Part shown: one piece after another, positions 9,207 to 22,122 of the stretch
Layout of the letters: every line of letters starts with the position of its first letter
Numbering within the stretch: position 1 is the stretch's first letter
Assembly: GCA_027450185.1 (NCBI GenBank)
Contig: DAIDKF010000001.1
Location: forward strand, 1 to 64,000
DNA length: 64,000 nt
Source: Granulicella sp.
GTDB taxonomy: Bacteria > Acidobacteriota > Terriglobia > Terriglobales > Acidobacteriaceae
Reading direction: 5' to 3'
The notes under the pieces: model-generated
The model's database searches: none
Seen by the model: the letters and a program-made list of their open reading frames with translations, nothing else
What the model was told of the DNA's origin: nothing
Translations under genes and position numbers: made by a program

Positions 9207-9489
9207 ACCCTTGATTCAATCTAATAACGTCATCGCGTTCCGACGTTCATTCGCGGAATGTTGCGCAGAGAAGGCGTTGCTTTCGCGCAGAGCGTAAGAC
9301 CAGTAGTCCATGTCCAGATCGCTAGAAGCAGACGATGGACGGATCCATTTGCAGCGCCAGATGGGTCGAATGTGCAAACCGGAGCCCGCCGTTTGGCGCT
9401 GCAGGGAGTTTTACATTCCTTGCGTGCCTGGGGGGTATCGCATTCTCAACGAGTACTGTTGCGAAATATGAGCAACTGAAAGCAGCCTG

Positions 9490-12174
9490 ATGATCCGTTC
9501 AACGAGTGTCGCATGTGTTGATCAACATTATTTCGTTCCACGTTGGCTGTTCAGCCTGTGTGGGGTATGCCTTCTGAGTGGGACGCTGGCGGCTCAGGTT
9601 CCAGCGCACGTGCCTACGCCGGAGACGACGAAGCGCGTTTCGGAGCTGGTCGGGAAGATGACACTGGAAGAAAAGGTGTCGCAGATGGAGAACGACGCGG
9701 CCGCGATACCGAGACTGAACGTGCCCGCCTATGACTGGTGGAGTGAGGCGCTGCATGGCATCGCGCGCTCGGGCTATGCGACGGTGTTTCCGCAGGCGAT
9801 TGGGATGGCGGCAATGTGGAACGCACCGTTGATGCACGAGATTGGTGCGACGATCAGCACGGAGGCTCGCGCAAAGAATGGCGAGGCGCTGCGTCAGGGG
9901 ATTCATAGCATTTACTACGGGCTCGATGTTTGGTCGCCGAATGTCAATATCTTTCGTGACCCGCGGTGGGGGCGGGGGCAGGAGACTTATGGCGAGGATC
10001 CTTTCCTGACGGGGCGTCTCGGCGTTGCGTTTGTAGAAGGACTGCAGGGCGATGATCCTACGTACTACAAAGTGATTGCAACGCCGAAGCACTACGCGGT
10101 GCACTCCGGACCGGAGACGACGCGGCACACTGCGAACGTTGTTCCGTCAGCATACGATCTGGAGGACACGTATCTTCCAGCATTTCGAGCGACGGTGACC
10201 GAGGCGAAGGCGGGCAGCGTGATGTGTGCGTATAACTCGATTGATGGCGAACCAGCCTGCGCGAATACGATGCTGCTTAAGACTATCCTGCGCGGGGACT
10301 GGGGCTTTAATGGCTATGTCACTTCAGATTGCGCGGCAATTACGGACGTCTATGTTGGGCACCACTATTCGCCGGATATGGAACATGCGGCAGTCGCATC
10401 GGTGCGGGCGGGGACCGATACCAGTTGCGGCGATGAATATGCTGTTCTGGTGAAGGCGGTGCATGACGGGCTGATCTCAGAGAAAGAGATTGATCGCTCT
10501 GTCGAGCGGCTGTTTACGGCGCGCTTTGAGTTGGGCCTGTTCGATGATCCTGCAAAGGTGAAGTATGCGCAGATTCCATTCTCCGAAGATGACTCCCCGG
10601 CGCATCGCCGGCTGGCGCTTGATGCAGCGGGGCAGTCGATGGTGCTGCTGAAGAATGATGGCCTGCTGCCCTTGCAAAAGACGACGACCGTTGCAGTGGT
10701 GGGACCGAATGCGGCTAGTCTGGCTGCCATAGAAGGGAACTATAACGCGGTGCCGTCAGAGCCTGTGCTTCCGCTGGCTGGGATGGAGAGGGCCTTTGGG
10801 GCGGAGCACGTGAAGTATGCGCAGGGCGCACCGTATGTAAGCGAGCTGCCGGTTCCTGTTCCGCAGACGCTGTTGCACCCGGCAGCAGGGGAGGCTCAGT
10901 TTGGATTGAAGGGCGAGTACTTCGACAATGTGAACTTTACAGGCGAGCCCGCTATGACACGCATCGACCCGCAGGTGCAGTTCGATTGGAACGCAGCGAC
11001 GCCGTACAAGAGCATCAGTGCTGCACACTTTGGTGTGCGCTGGACGGGGACGATCGAGGTTCCAGTGGCGGGAGACTATGCGTTCAGCTTCACGCTGGCC
11101 CATTGCTATCCTTGCGGCGATGCGGAGGGGGTCAAGCTGTTCTTTGACGATAAGCCGCTGGCCGATCAGCCGGTGTCTGCGAAGGAACACCGGTCAAGCG
11201 GGCTGGAACCGTTTACCCTGCATTTTGCGGATACGAAGCCCCACATGATTCGTATCGAGTACACGCACAAGGCGAGGCTCTTTGGTGCGGGCATCACGCT
11301 GAACTGGATGCCAGCGATCGACGCTGAGCGCGAAGCAGCAGTGGATGCAGCCAGGCAGGCCGATGTGGTGGTGGCGTTTGTAGGTCTTTCGCCTGATCTG
11401 GAGGGCGAGGAGATGCCGGTGCATATCAAGGGCTTTGATGGCGGCGACCGCACGAGTATTGAGTTGCCGGAGGTACAGGAGAAGATGCTGGAAGCGGTTG
11501 CTGCGACCGGGAAGCCGCTGGTGGTGGTGCTGCTGAACGGCAGCGCGCTGGCCGTGGACTGGGCGAAGCAGCATGCGAACGCTATCGTCGAGGCGTGGTA
11601 TCCGGGCGAAGAGGGTGGAACTGCGATTGCAGATGTGCTGGATGGAGCGGTGAATCCTGCGGGACGGCTGCCTGTCACTTTCTATGCGAGCACATCGGAC
11701 CTGCCGCCATTCGATGACTACTCGATGAGCGATCGCACCTATCGCTACTATCGTGGAACGCCGCTGTGGGGATTTGGGTATGGACTGAGCTACTCGGCGT
11801 TCAAGTGGACAAATGTGAAGCTCTCTAAGGATTTGCTACAGGCTGGAGAGCCGCTCAGGGTGGATGCGGATGTGGAGAACACGAGCTCGCGCGCTGGCGA
11901 TGTGGTGAGTGAGCTGTATCTCACACCGCCGGCGACAGCGACGTCTCCGAAGCTGCGATTGGTGGGATTTGAACGTACGACGCTTGCGCCAGGAGCACGG
12001 CAGCATGTGAGGTTTACGTTGGACGAGCGGGATTTGAGTACGGTGAATGCGGATGGTACGCGGACGGTGCGGGCGGGAGAATATGCGCTGCATCTTGGCG
12101 GAACTCAGCCGAGCGAAGGCGCCACGGTGGAAGCGTCGTTCATAATTCACGGAAGCAAGGGGTTGCCCAAGTGA
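9490..12174 (+). CDS. GH3 beta-xylosidase/beta-glucosidase with PA14-like insertion, secreted
   Basis: GH3 motifs YDWWSEALHGIAR, NIFRDPRWGRGQETYGEDP, KHYAVHSGPE, VTSDCAAI; PA14-like GLKGEYFDNVNFTGEP...GVRWTGTIEVPVAGDYAFS. Confidence 0.93.
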   Translation: MIRSTSVACVDQHYFVPRWLFSLCGVCLLSGTLAAQVPAHVPTPETTKRVSELVGKMTLEEKVSQMENDAAAIPRLNVPAYDWWSEALHGIARSGYATVFPQAIGMAAMWNAPLMHEIGATISTEARAKNGEALRQGIHSIYYGLDVWSPNVNIFRDPRWGRGQETYGEDPFLTGRLGVAFVEGLQGDDPTYYKVIATPKHYAVHSGPETTRHTANVVPSAYDLEDTYLPAFRATVTEAKAGSVMCAYNSIDGEPACANTMLLKTILRGDWGFNGYVTSDCAAITDVYVGHHYSPDMEHAAVASVRAGTDTSCGDEYAVLVKAVHDGLISEKEIDRSVERLFTARFELGLFDDPAKVKYAQIPFSEDDSPAHRRLALDAAGQSMVLLKNDGLLPLQKTTTVAVVGPNAASLAAIEGNYNAVPSEPVLPLAGMERAFGAEHVKYAQGAPYVSELPVPVPQTLLHPAAGEAQFGLKGEYFDNVNFTGEPAMTRIDPQVQFDWNAATPYKSISAAHFGVRWTGTIEVPVAGDYAFSFTLAHCYPCGDAEGVKLFFDDKPLADQPVSAKEHRSSGLEPFTLHFADTKPHMIRIEYTHKARLFGAGITLNWMPAIDAEREAAVDAARQADVVVAFVGLSPDLEGEEMPVHIKGFDGGDRTSIELPEVQEKMLEAVAATGKPLVVVLLNGSALAVDWAKQHANAIVEAWYPGEEGGTAIADVLDGAVNPAGRLPVTFYASTSDLPPFDDYSMSDRTYRYYRGTPLWGFGYGLSYSAFKWTNVKLSKDLLQAGEPLRVDADVENTSSRAGDVVSELYLTPPATATSPKLRLVGFERTTLAPGARQHVRFTLDERDLSTVNADGTRTVRAGEYALHLGGTQPSEGATVEASFIIHGSKGLPK

Positions 12175-14750
12175 GGGTGAGCGGGGAGAGTATGACACTA
12201 CGCGCGACGCTTGCGGCGGTAATGCTGTTGTTAGCCGCGAGGTGCGATGGCGTTGCGCAGATGCGGCTGGGTGCGGGGGAGCCGGCGTGGCTGGCGTATG
12301 GGCCGGTGCATGCTGTGGCGGTGTTTCCGGGCGGTATTCCAGACACGATTGTTGAGCTTGGCCACGACGTGCTTGAGGAGTCTGCAGCACGAGAACTGGC
12401 ACTGGGATGGCGAGGCATGTTGCGGCATGAGCCGCGCGTGGTGCGCAGTCCTGGCGCTGAGTTCAACGAGGGCGTTGTGATCGGAACGCAAGCTGAGGTT
12501 GCTTTGTGGAGGCCGCGATTGAGGCGCGAACAACCGCTCGCGCCGGACGGCTACAGGCTGTATCGTGATGGCGGATTTCTGGTGATTGAGGGAGGAGATG
12601 CCCGCGGAGTTCTTTACGGAGGCTTTGCGCTGCTGCGACTGATCGCCGAAGAGCATTCACTCGCGTCGCTGGATGAGGCGTCTGCTCCGTGGGCGGCGGT
12701 GCGCTGGACGAACGAATGGGATAATCCCAACGGCACCATTGAGAGGGGATATGCGGGGCCGTCGATATTCTTCGAAGGAGGGAAGGTGCGAGCGGACCTG
12801 ACTCGCGCCGCAGCGTATGCGCGGCTGCTGAGTTCGGTAGGCATTGATGGGTGCACCATCAACAACGTTAATGCGGCCATCGATTTGCTCACGCCGGAGA
12901 AGATCAAGGACATTGCGCGGATCGCGGATGTGTTTCGCCCCTACGGTGTGCGGCTTTCGCTCTCGGTGGATATGAGCAGCCCGAAGGTCGTTGGCGGCTT
13001 GAAGACTTTCGACCCGCTGGATCCAGAGGTCGCAGCATGGTGGAAGGCGAAGGTTGACGAGATCTACGCAGCGATTCCAGACTTTGGCGGAGTTGTGATC
13101 AAGGCGGATTCTGAAGGTAGAGTCGGGCCATCGCAGTATGGCCGCAGCCAGTCGGATGCTGCGAATGTTGTGGCGCGCGCGCTGAGGCCGCATGGGGGTG
13201 TGGTGCTGTATCGCGCGTTCGTCTATAACAATCATCTCGACTGGCATGACATGAAGGCGGACCGGGCTCGGGCTGGCTATGACATCTTCCACCCTCTGGA
13301 TGGCAGGTTTGACGACAACGTGATTGTGCAGATCAAGCACGGGCCGATTGATTTTCAGGTGCGCGAGCCGGTGAGCCCGCTCTTCGCCGGTCTGCCTGAT
13401 ACCAACGAGGCGATCGAGTTGCAGATTACGCAGGAGTATACGGGACAGCAGCGGCATCTTGTGTACCTGGTGCCGATGTGGAAGGAAGCGCTCGACACGG
13501 ATATGCGCGCATCGTCAACGGCAGCGGCATTGCCGGTAAAGCTGATCGTGAGCGGGAGGATGGTGGGAACGGAACACCATACGACGGGTGGCTTTGTGGG
13601 AGTCTCAGGCGTAGGCACTGACGGATGGTTGGGCAGCCCGCTGGCGATGGCGAACCTCTACGGCTTTGGACGGCTGGCGTGGGATCCGAACCTGAGCGCA
13701 GCGGCCATCAGCGATGAGTGGACGCGGCTCAGCTTCGGTAACGATGCTGAGGTGCGCGGGGCAATCAATCAGTTGGAACTCAACTCCTGGCACATCTATG
13801 AGAGCTACACGGGACCGCTTGGCTTGGGAACGCTGACTGATATTGTTGGCTCTCACTTTGGCCCGGGGATCGAGTCTGCCGAGCGCAATGGGTGGGGGCA
13901 GTGGATTCGTGCTGACCATGATGGCGTCGGCATGGATCGGACGGTCGCAACCGGCACTGGATATATCGGCCAGTATCCTGCGCTGCTTGCTGCAAAGTAT
14001 GAGTCGCTTGCGACGTGCCCGGATGACCTGCTGCTATTTATGCATCACGTGCCCTATACGTACCGCCTGCGCTCCGGCGAGACGGTGATACAGCATATCT
14101 ACGATACGCACTACCGGGGTGCGCAGGCCGCAGCCGCGCAGGTCCCGGCGTGGGAGCAGCTCCAGGGGAAGGTTCCGGATGCGACCTACGCGGAGGTGCT
14201 CAGGCGACTCAAGTTTCAGGCCGGGGCAGCAATTGTCTGGCGTGATGCCGTCACGATGTGGTTCGCCAAGGAGTCCGGTATACCCGATGCGCTGGGGCGC
14301 GTGGGACATTATGCGGGACGTGTCGAGGCGGAGTCCATGCAACTGAATGGGTACAAAGTAGCGGAGGTGACGCCGTGGGAGACGGCCTCGGGCGGGAACG
14401 CTGTGATCTGCGAGTTGGCCGAGTGTTCTGTTGAGACGACCTGGGACAAGGCAGATGGCTGGTACGATGTCACGGTGCAGTATTTCGATCTGCTGCATGG
14501 GCACTCACGGTTTTCGCTTTCGGTTGCCGGCAACGAGGTTGAGCACTGGATTGCTGATGACAGGTTGCCGGGAGACACGCTCAATGGGAGCACCTCGACG
14601 CGGCGGGTGTTGAATCGCGTGGCGATCCATCGAGGCGATCGTATCCGCGTGACGGGGTGGCCGGACGGGCCAGAGCCTGCTCCGCTTGATTATCTGGAGA
14701 TTGTACCGAGCGCGGTTCATTCGACCACGAAGAAAGATGCAACTCATTGA
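12171..14750 (+). CDS. aguA: GH67 alpha-glucuronidase
   Basis: [80 protein letters not shown]. Confidence 0.93.
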   Translation: MRVSGESMTLRATLAAVMLLLAARCDGVAQMRLGAGEPAWLAYGPVHAVAVFPGGIPDTIVELGHDVLEESAARELALGWRGMLRHEPRVVRSPGAEFNEGVVIGTQAEVALWRPRLRREQPLAPDGYRLYRDGGFLVIEGGDARGVLYGGFALLRLIAEEHSLASLDEASAPWAAVRWTNEWDNPNGTIERGYAGPSIFFEGGKVRADLTRAAAYARLLSSVGIDGCTINNVNAAIDLLTPEKIKDIARIADVFRPYGVRLSLSVDMSSPKVVGGLKTFDPLDPEVAAWWKAKVDEIYAAIPDFGGVVIKADSEGRVGPSQYGRSQSDAANVVARALRPHGGVVLYRAFVYNNHLDWHDMKADRARAGYDIFHPLDGRFDDNVIVQIKHGPIDFQVREPVSPLFAGLPDTNEAIELQITQEYTGQQRHLVYLVPMWKEALDTDMRASSTAAALPVKLIVSGRMVGTEHHTTGGFVGVSGVGTDGWLGSPLAMANLYGFGRLAWDPNLSAAAISDEWTRLSFGNDAEVRGAINQLELNSWHIYESYTGPLGLGTLTDIVGSHFGPGIESAERNGWGQWIRADHDGVGMDRTVATGTGYIGQYPALLAAKYESLATCPDDLLLFMHHVPYTYRLRSGETVIQHIYDTHYRGAQAAAAQVPAWEQLQGKVPDATYAEVLRRLKFQAGAAIVWRDAVTMWFAKESGIPDALGRVGHYAGRVEAESMQLNGYKVAEVTPWETASGGNAVICELAECSVETTWDKADGWYDVTVQYFDLLHGHSRFSLSVAGNEVEHWIADDRLPGDTLNGSTSTRRVLNRVAIHRGDRIRVTGWPDGPEPAPLDYLEIVPSAVHSTTKKDATH

Positions 14751-14761
14751 GGAAAGCTCCG

Positions 14762-15976
14762 ATGAACACAACAATTTTGGATGCCAGGGTCATCGTTACA
14801 TGCCCTGGACGGAACTTCGTCACACTGAAGATTACGACCGCGGATGGAGTGTATGGCATCGGGGATGGAACGCTGAATGGACGTGAGCTGGCTGTGGTTG
14901 CGTATCTGCAGGAACATGTGATTCCGTGCCTGATCGGTCGAGACGCCGATCGTATAGAAGACACGTGGCAGTACCTGTATCGCGGTGCGTATTGGCGTCG
15001 CGGACCGGTGACGATGAGCGCGATTGCGGCGGTGGATGTGGCGCTGTGGGACATCAAGGCCAAGCGCGCGGAGATGCCGCTGTATCAGTTGCTCGGAGGA
15101 CGCTGCCGCGAGGGCGTGAGGGTGTATGCGCATGCCAATGGACATGAGATCAGCGATCTTCTGGAGTCGGTGGCGAAGCATCGGGAGCTTGGCTATCAGG
15201 CGATTCGCGTGCAGGCGGCGGTGCCGGGGGTTGCCGATGCGTATGGCGTTCCGCACGGAGAGAAGCCCTATGAACCTGCGGATGGAGATCTGCCGCGCGA
15301 AGAGACGTGGGACACGGCGAAGTACCTTCGCTTCATGCCGAAGCTGATGGATGCTGTGCGTTCGAAGTTTGGTTTCGACCTGGCGGTGCTTCATGATGGA
15401 CATCACCGCATGACGCCGATCGAGGCTGCTTCGCTGGGAAAGAGTCTTGAAGAGTTTCAGCCCTTCTGGCTTGAAGACCTGACACCTGCGGAAAATCAGG
15501 AGTCGTTCCGGCTGATACGTCAGCACACGACGGCGCCGTTGGCTGTGGGCGAAGTGTTCAACTCGATCTTCGACTGCCAGCGCCTGATCGGCGAGCAGTT
15601 GATCGATTACATTCGCACGACGGTTGTCCATGCCGGAGGCATAACGCATATGCGACGCATTGCCAGCTTCGCTGATCTGTATGGCGTGAAGACGGGAAGT
15701 CATGGAGCAACCGATCTGTCGCCGGTGTGCATGGGTGCAGCGTTGCACTTCGATCTCAGTATTCCCAACTTCGGAATTCAGGAACACATGCCGCATACTG
15801 CGCTTACCGATGAGGTGTTTCCGCACGCGTACAGCTTCGCCGGTGGGATGATGAACCCGGGAGAGGCGCACGGCCATGGCGTCGATATCAACGAAGAGCT
15901 GGCGACAAAGTTTCCGTATAAGCGCGCGTACCTCCCCGTATGTCGGCTGAAGGACGGCACGATGCACAGTTGGTAG
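14762..15976 (+). CDS. Enolase-superfamily D-mannonate dehydratase (ManD/RspA-like)
   Basis: [64 protein letters not shown]. Confidence 0.9.
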   Translation: MNTTILDARVIVTCPGRNFVTLKITTADGVYGIGDGTLNGRELAVVAYLQEHVIPCLIGRDADRIEDTWQYLYRGAYWRRGPVTMSAIAAVDVALWDIKAKRAEMPLYQLLGGRCREGVRVYAHANGHEISDLLESVAKHRELGYQAIRVQAAVPGVADAYGVPHGEKPYEPADGDLPREETWDTAKYLRFMPKLMDAVRSKFGFDLAVLHDGHHRMTPIEAASLGKSLEEFQPFWLEDLTPAENQESFRLIRQHTTAPLAVGEVFNSIFDCQRLIGEQLIDYIRTTVVHAGGITHMRRIASFADLYGVKTGSHGATDLSPVCMGAALHFDLSIPNFGIQEHMPHTALTDEVFPHAYSFAGGMMNPGEAHGHGVDINEELATKFPYKRAYLPVCRLKDGTMHSW

Positions 15977-16073
15977 CAATGAATCTGGTTGGCTTACTGT
16001 TGTGTGCCGGCATGCTGCGATGAATATAGGCAGCACTTGCATTTAGGTGGCTGTGCGGAGCATACTTGCACAT

Positions 16074-16160
16074 ATGATTCTCTGCTCCACCCCGGTTACG
16101 TCCATGGCCATGTGTATGCCCATGTGTCGCTGCCTGTGGGTGCGAGTGGGAACTGTCTGA
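16074..16160 (+). CDS. Putative Met/Cys-rich attenuator leader peptide, 28 aa (MILCSTPVTSMAMCMPMCRCLWVRVGTV)
   Basis: ATG 16074 to TGA 16158-16160; 5 Met and 4 Cys in 28 residues, clustered as MAMCMPMCRC; followed by a terminator-like hairpin before metY. Confidence 0.68.
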   Translation: MILCSTPVTSMAMCMPMCRCLWVRVGTV

Positions 16161-16193
16161 TGCGCTAAACGCAGACAAGATCAGATTCCAAAC

Positions 16194-16227
16194 GGCTCAC
16201 GGTCCTCAACAGGATGGTGGGCCTTTT
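16194..16227 (+). terminator. Terminator-like hairpin in the metY leader (candidate attenuator)
   Basis: GGCTCAC(16194-16200)/GTGGGCC(16217-16223), inner TCCT/AGGA with CAAC loop, then TTTT. Confidence 0.7.
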
Positions 16228-16281
16228 CGTTGCAGAACGTTACTTGCTTCATCCAAATTTATTGAACCGACAAAGGAGTAG

Positions 16282-18716
<2,435 letters not shown>

Positions 18717-18782
18717 CCATGCAATGAGGGTGGGCCCTGCGTGCCATGGCTGTGGTGCCTGACTGTTTCGATTGTGGGTAAG

Positions 18783-18805
18783 TGGTGGACGCGGTAGGGA
18801 TCGAA
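18783..18805 (-). repeat. 23-bp copy of the tRNA-Lys(CTT) 3' end, candidate att repeat
   Basis: TGGTGGACGCGGTAGGGATCGAA identical to 29349-29371 in the same orientation; no rest of a tRNA adjoins it. Confidence 0.85.
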
Positions 18806-19109
18806 TACGTGGCGTCTGGTGGATCACCCTTGTCTCCAAAGAAGACACTTGCCTCGGTGGGATAAAAGGTGTCGCTGACCCCTGCCGATGCGCCATCTGT
18901 TTCAGACACAGATGGGCGGCAGAGGGCAACGGGTTTGTGCGATGTCCAGCATCCTGCGCAGGGTTGCATAGTGCGGCGGTAGGGCTCGCTGCCAATCCAT
19001 GCGCTCTGCCCAGTTGCGTTGCGACCAAACCGTCTCTGGATGCGTGAGCAGGGTCTGTTCTTTCCCTAACACTGCATGGTCCGTACTCATTGCGAAGCAG
19101 CCTCTGTCG

Positions 19110-20558
19110 CTAGTCGTGTGCCGAGCCTGTGGAGTTGTACAGATCTGGATAAGGCTGTGTTGCGACGATAGGGTCATCACCAACGACTTGCATAAGGTGC
19201 ACGTTCGCACGCGTGAGAGTGAACTCAGGTGGGGGACCGCTGGTTAGCGGAAGTTGGGCGTCGGTGGAACCGGCGGGCAGAGCGATGGTCTGCATGGAAG
19301 TCCCAATTGTGACGCGGATTTCGGCTGGTGCGGTGAGATTTGCTGTGATATAGAGGGCGTTGGCGACGGGCCCGTAGAGGTTGATGGGTGGTTGGTGTGC
19401 GATGGAGAGGACGGTGCGATAGGCCCAATAGATGGTGTCGTGCTCAAGGATGGGTTGGCGACCGGTCTTGTACCACTGGATGAAGTAGGAGAGGAGATTC
19501 GTTACGCCGCGGTGACTGTGAAAAAAGTGAAGAGTAGAGGGCGGAGCAATGCTGGCACCGAGGTCGTTGGCGCCGGGATAGAGGGCAGGGTCGTTGATGG
19601 GGCTGACGTAGGTGCCTTCGATGAAGTCGTTCCAAGTGATGATCTCGACCCAGTCAGGGTGGGTCGTCTGGATTGCCTGCATCCAGAGGGCGCGCATGCC
19701 GGAGTACCCGCTGTACTCATAGTAGCGGTTCGCGTTGGCTGCCCAGAACTGGAAGGCAATGGGTGCCATATAGAGCTTGCACGCGGCGTGGAGGGAGACA
19801 GCGTAGGTGGCGGAGGATAGGAGCTGGTCGGGCGGATGGCCGAGACCGGGGACGCCGGCGATGCCCCAGTAGAAAGCTCCATCGAGGATGTGCTGGTAAG
19901 GTGCTATGCCGTTGACAATATCGTCAGGGGTTGGTGTTTCGCCACCCCAGAAAAAGGAGGGGACAAGGAAGACAGGAAGGGGTGCGCTGGAGGGAACGCC
20001 TGCGGCGGGAGCGAGCGCGTTGGGTGCAGGAACGAGCGATGGAGTGGTGCCGTGCTCGAAGTCGTCGCGGAGCTGCTGCCAGAAGCGCGGTCCACGGCTG
20101 GAGCCGGCGAAGGTTGTAAGGACGAAGCGGCCGTTGTGCCGGAAGCAGATCGTCGCATAGCGGGGATTGTTGGCGAAGCGGCGGACCATGTCGAGAATGT
20201 CGGGAGCGTCGTTGGAGCAACACATGTCGGCCGAAAACATGAGCTTGAACCCGGAGTGGAGGCGATAGGCGGCTTCAAACATCTCTGAAGCGCGGCGGAT
20301 ATAGCGGGGCTCTTTGAACCAGCCGCCGGCGTTGAGGGCGAAGCCGTCGATGCCGATGGATTGGGCTTGCTGGATCTCGCGCTCGTAGGAGGCGATGTTA
20401 GTCGCACCGGTGGGGGTGTCGGCGGTGTAGTCCTGATTGGCGAGCATGTAGTGTGCGAACACGAGACGCTGTGCGCACAGGGAACAGGGTGTGAATAAAC
20501 ATAAGGTCGCCAAGAGGTGCGAGGCGAAGAGACAGACGCGTTGACGCGTGCATAACAT
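19110..20558 (-). CDS. GH71-family glycoside hydrolase (alpha-1,3-glucanase-like), secreted
   Basis: Signal-like N-terminus; VFAHYMLANQDYTADT; QSIGIDGFALNAGG; YSGMRALWMQAIQTTHPDWVEIITWNDFIEGTYVSP. Confidence 0.8.
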   Translation of the reverse strand: MLCTRQRVCLFASHLLATLCLFTPCSLCAQRLVFAHYMLANQDYTADTPTGATNIASYEREIQQAQSIGIDGFALNAGGWFKEPRYIRRASEMFEAAYRLHSGFKLMFSADMCCSNDAPDILDMVRRFANNPRYATICFRHNGRFVLTTFAGSSRGPRFWQQLRDDFEHGTTPSLVPAPNALAPAAGVPSSAPLPVFLVPSFFWGGETPTPDDIVNGIAPYQHILDGAFYWGIAGVPGLGHPPDQLLSSATYAVSLHAACKLYMAPIAFQFWAANANRYYEYSGYSGMRALWMQAIQTTHPDWVEIITWNDFIEGTYVSPINDPALYPGANDLGASIAPPSTLHFFHSHRGVTNLLSYFIQWYKTGRQPILEHDTIYWAYRTVLSIAHQPPINLYGPVANALYITANLTAPAEIRVTIGTSMQTIALPAGSTDAQLPLTSGPPPEFTLTRANVHLMQVVGDDPIVATQPYPDLYNSTGSAHD

Positions 20559-20621
20559 GCAAATGAACTTACCAGAAGGCTGGTCGATTGTCAGAATCAG
20601 AAGACGATCTAAGGTTCGAAC

Positions 20622-21899
20622 TTACCAAAAGTAGGTGGCAACCACTTTTGGCGGAGAGGAACTGCCGTCGATGATCTCAGTACTGAGGACAACTTCCATA
20701 TTCTTCTGGTCCCAGCCTTTGGGGGCATAGGCTCTGATGGCGTCCATTTCACCGGGCTGAGTGAGGAACTCACCGGCGGCGACGGTGCCACCGCGCGCGA
20801 TGCCGGCGGCGACGATGGCAAACTTGCCGGTATTGGGGTCGCGAAAGCGGGCGACAATGGCGTAGTCGCGGTAGTTGTGGGTCGTCTGTTGGACTTCGCG
20901 GTCGATGCTCCAGCGGAGTTGTTGACGAGACTGCGTGTCTTCGATCCAGAAGTGGGTCATGCCGGGATCGTTACCGAAACGATAGCGAAGATCGTGGGTC
21001 ATGCGCAGCGTCCAGGCATTGTCAAAGGCACCGAGGAAGATGGTGGGGCCCTGGCGCAGATCGGTGAGAGTGGCCGTGCCCTCGTCGAGCAGAGTGTAGC
21101 GGCTGCGATGCATCTCCAGGATTCCAGAGAGGCTCATGAGGGGCTGGAGATCGTCGAGTACAACGCCACGCATCTGCTCGTCGAGATGTCGCTCCTGCGT
21201 TGGGGCGGTGGCGTCAAGGAGGGTTTGGCCTGTGAACGTGCTCTGGGGAAAGCAGAGCGCAATGGGGTCCGATGATCCGAAGACAGGGGCCCAGAATTTA
21301 TCGAGTGTGGAGAGACGCGAGGTGAACCAGTACCCGCAACTAACAGTTACAGCGACGATGAGCACCGGGACGATCACCAGCCAGTGGATGTGGGGCCGAG
21401 TGCGCGATGAAGTGGCGGAGTGTGCGATTGTGTCAGGAGCATCTTTAGTGGAGATGAAACCGTTGGCATGCGGTGGATAGGATGCAACCGGCGCAATGGG
21501 GGCCGACGAAGAAGCGGCATGGGGCCATTCAAAGTGGGGAATGTAGGAACCAGGGGGAAGCGAGATGCGTAGCTCGTTGTGGGTCTCCGTGTCCTGATAG
21601 TACTGGGCGATGCGCTTGCGAATTTCGGCGGCGGTGACACGGACGATGGGGTCGGAGGTGGTATCGTAGCCGGCATTGCGTCCAAAGACTTCAATGCCCA
21701 GCGTACGTTCCTTCAGCAGGTCGCTGCGGCCTTCAAGCTCTTCCTGGACGACGTAACGGAGAAAGCTGGGGAATCGTTTGCTATGGGAGAAGTGCTGGTT
21801 ATCCAGAAGGCGGTCCAACTGGCGCAGAATGTCAACCTTCTCTTGTTCGCCATACACGGGTACTGAAACGCTCTTGTAGTCCGCCATATATCTCGCCAA
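20622..21899 (-). CDS. Membrane-spanning regulator-like protein of a type often annotated 'adenylate cyclase-like' in Acidobacteriota
   Basis: N-terminal LLKERTLGIEVFGRNAGYDTTSDPIVRVTAAEIRKRIAQYY; one predicted TM segment IHWLVIVPVLIVAVTVSCGYWF; extracytoplasmic C-terminal half. Confidence 0.6.
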   Translation of the reverse strand: MARYMADYKSVSVPVYGEQEKVDILRQLDRLLDNQHFSHSKRFPSFLRYVVQEELEGRSDLLKERTLGIEVFGRNAGYDTTSDPIVRVTAAEIRKRIAQYYQDTETHNELRISLPPGSYIPHFEWPHAASSSAPIAPVASYPPHANGFISTKDAPDTIAHSATSSRTRPHIHWLVIVPVLIVAVTVSCGYWFTSRLSTLDKFWAPVFGSSDPIALCFPQSTFTGQTLLDATAPTQERHLDEQMRGVVLDDLQPLMSLSGILEMHRSRYTLLDEGTATLTDLRQGPTIFLGAFDNAWTLRMTHDLRYRFGNDPGMTHFWIEDTQSRQQLRWSIDREVQQTTHNYRDYAIVARFRDPNTGKFAIVAAGIARGGTVAAGEFLTQPGEMDAIRAYAPKGWDQKNMEVVLSTEIIDGSSSPPKVVATYFW

Positions 21900-22122
21900 G
21901 GGCGGATTATACCGTCTTCTGAATATCTTTGTCTCGCACTGAAAGCGATGATTTTCCCAATGTTTTAGCGATTCTTATCAGGATAAGAGATTGTGCATTA
22001 CCGAAAGGCTCTAGACAGTGTCAGGGGTGAAACTTATAACCGGGCAATGCTTGAAGTCAACTGTAGTTCTACACACGAGTCATCCCGGCTTCAAGAGAAG
22101 CAGGCCAAATTTTGGAGGCAAT

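Noticed and set aside
14744-16042. 432-aa minus-strand ORF
   Set aside because: Antisense to the well-supported mannonate dehydratase; His/Arg-rich shadow ORF.
15888-16178. His-rich minus-strand ORF (THGHTHGHG)
   Set aside because: Overlaps the end of the mannonate dehydratase gene and is simply the complement of the ATG/TGT-rich leader codons; no independent support.
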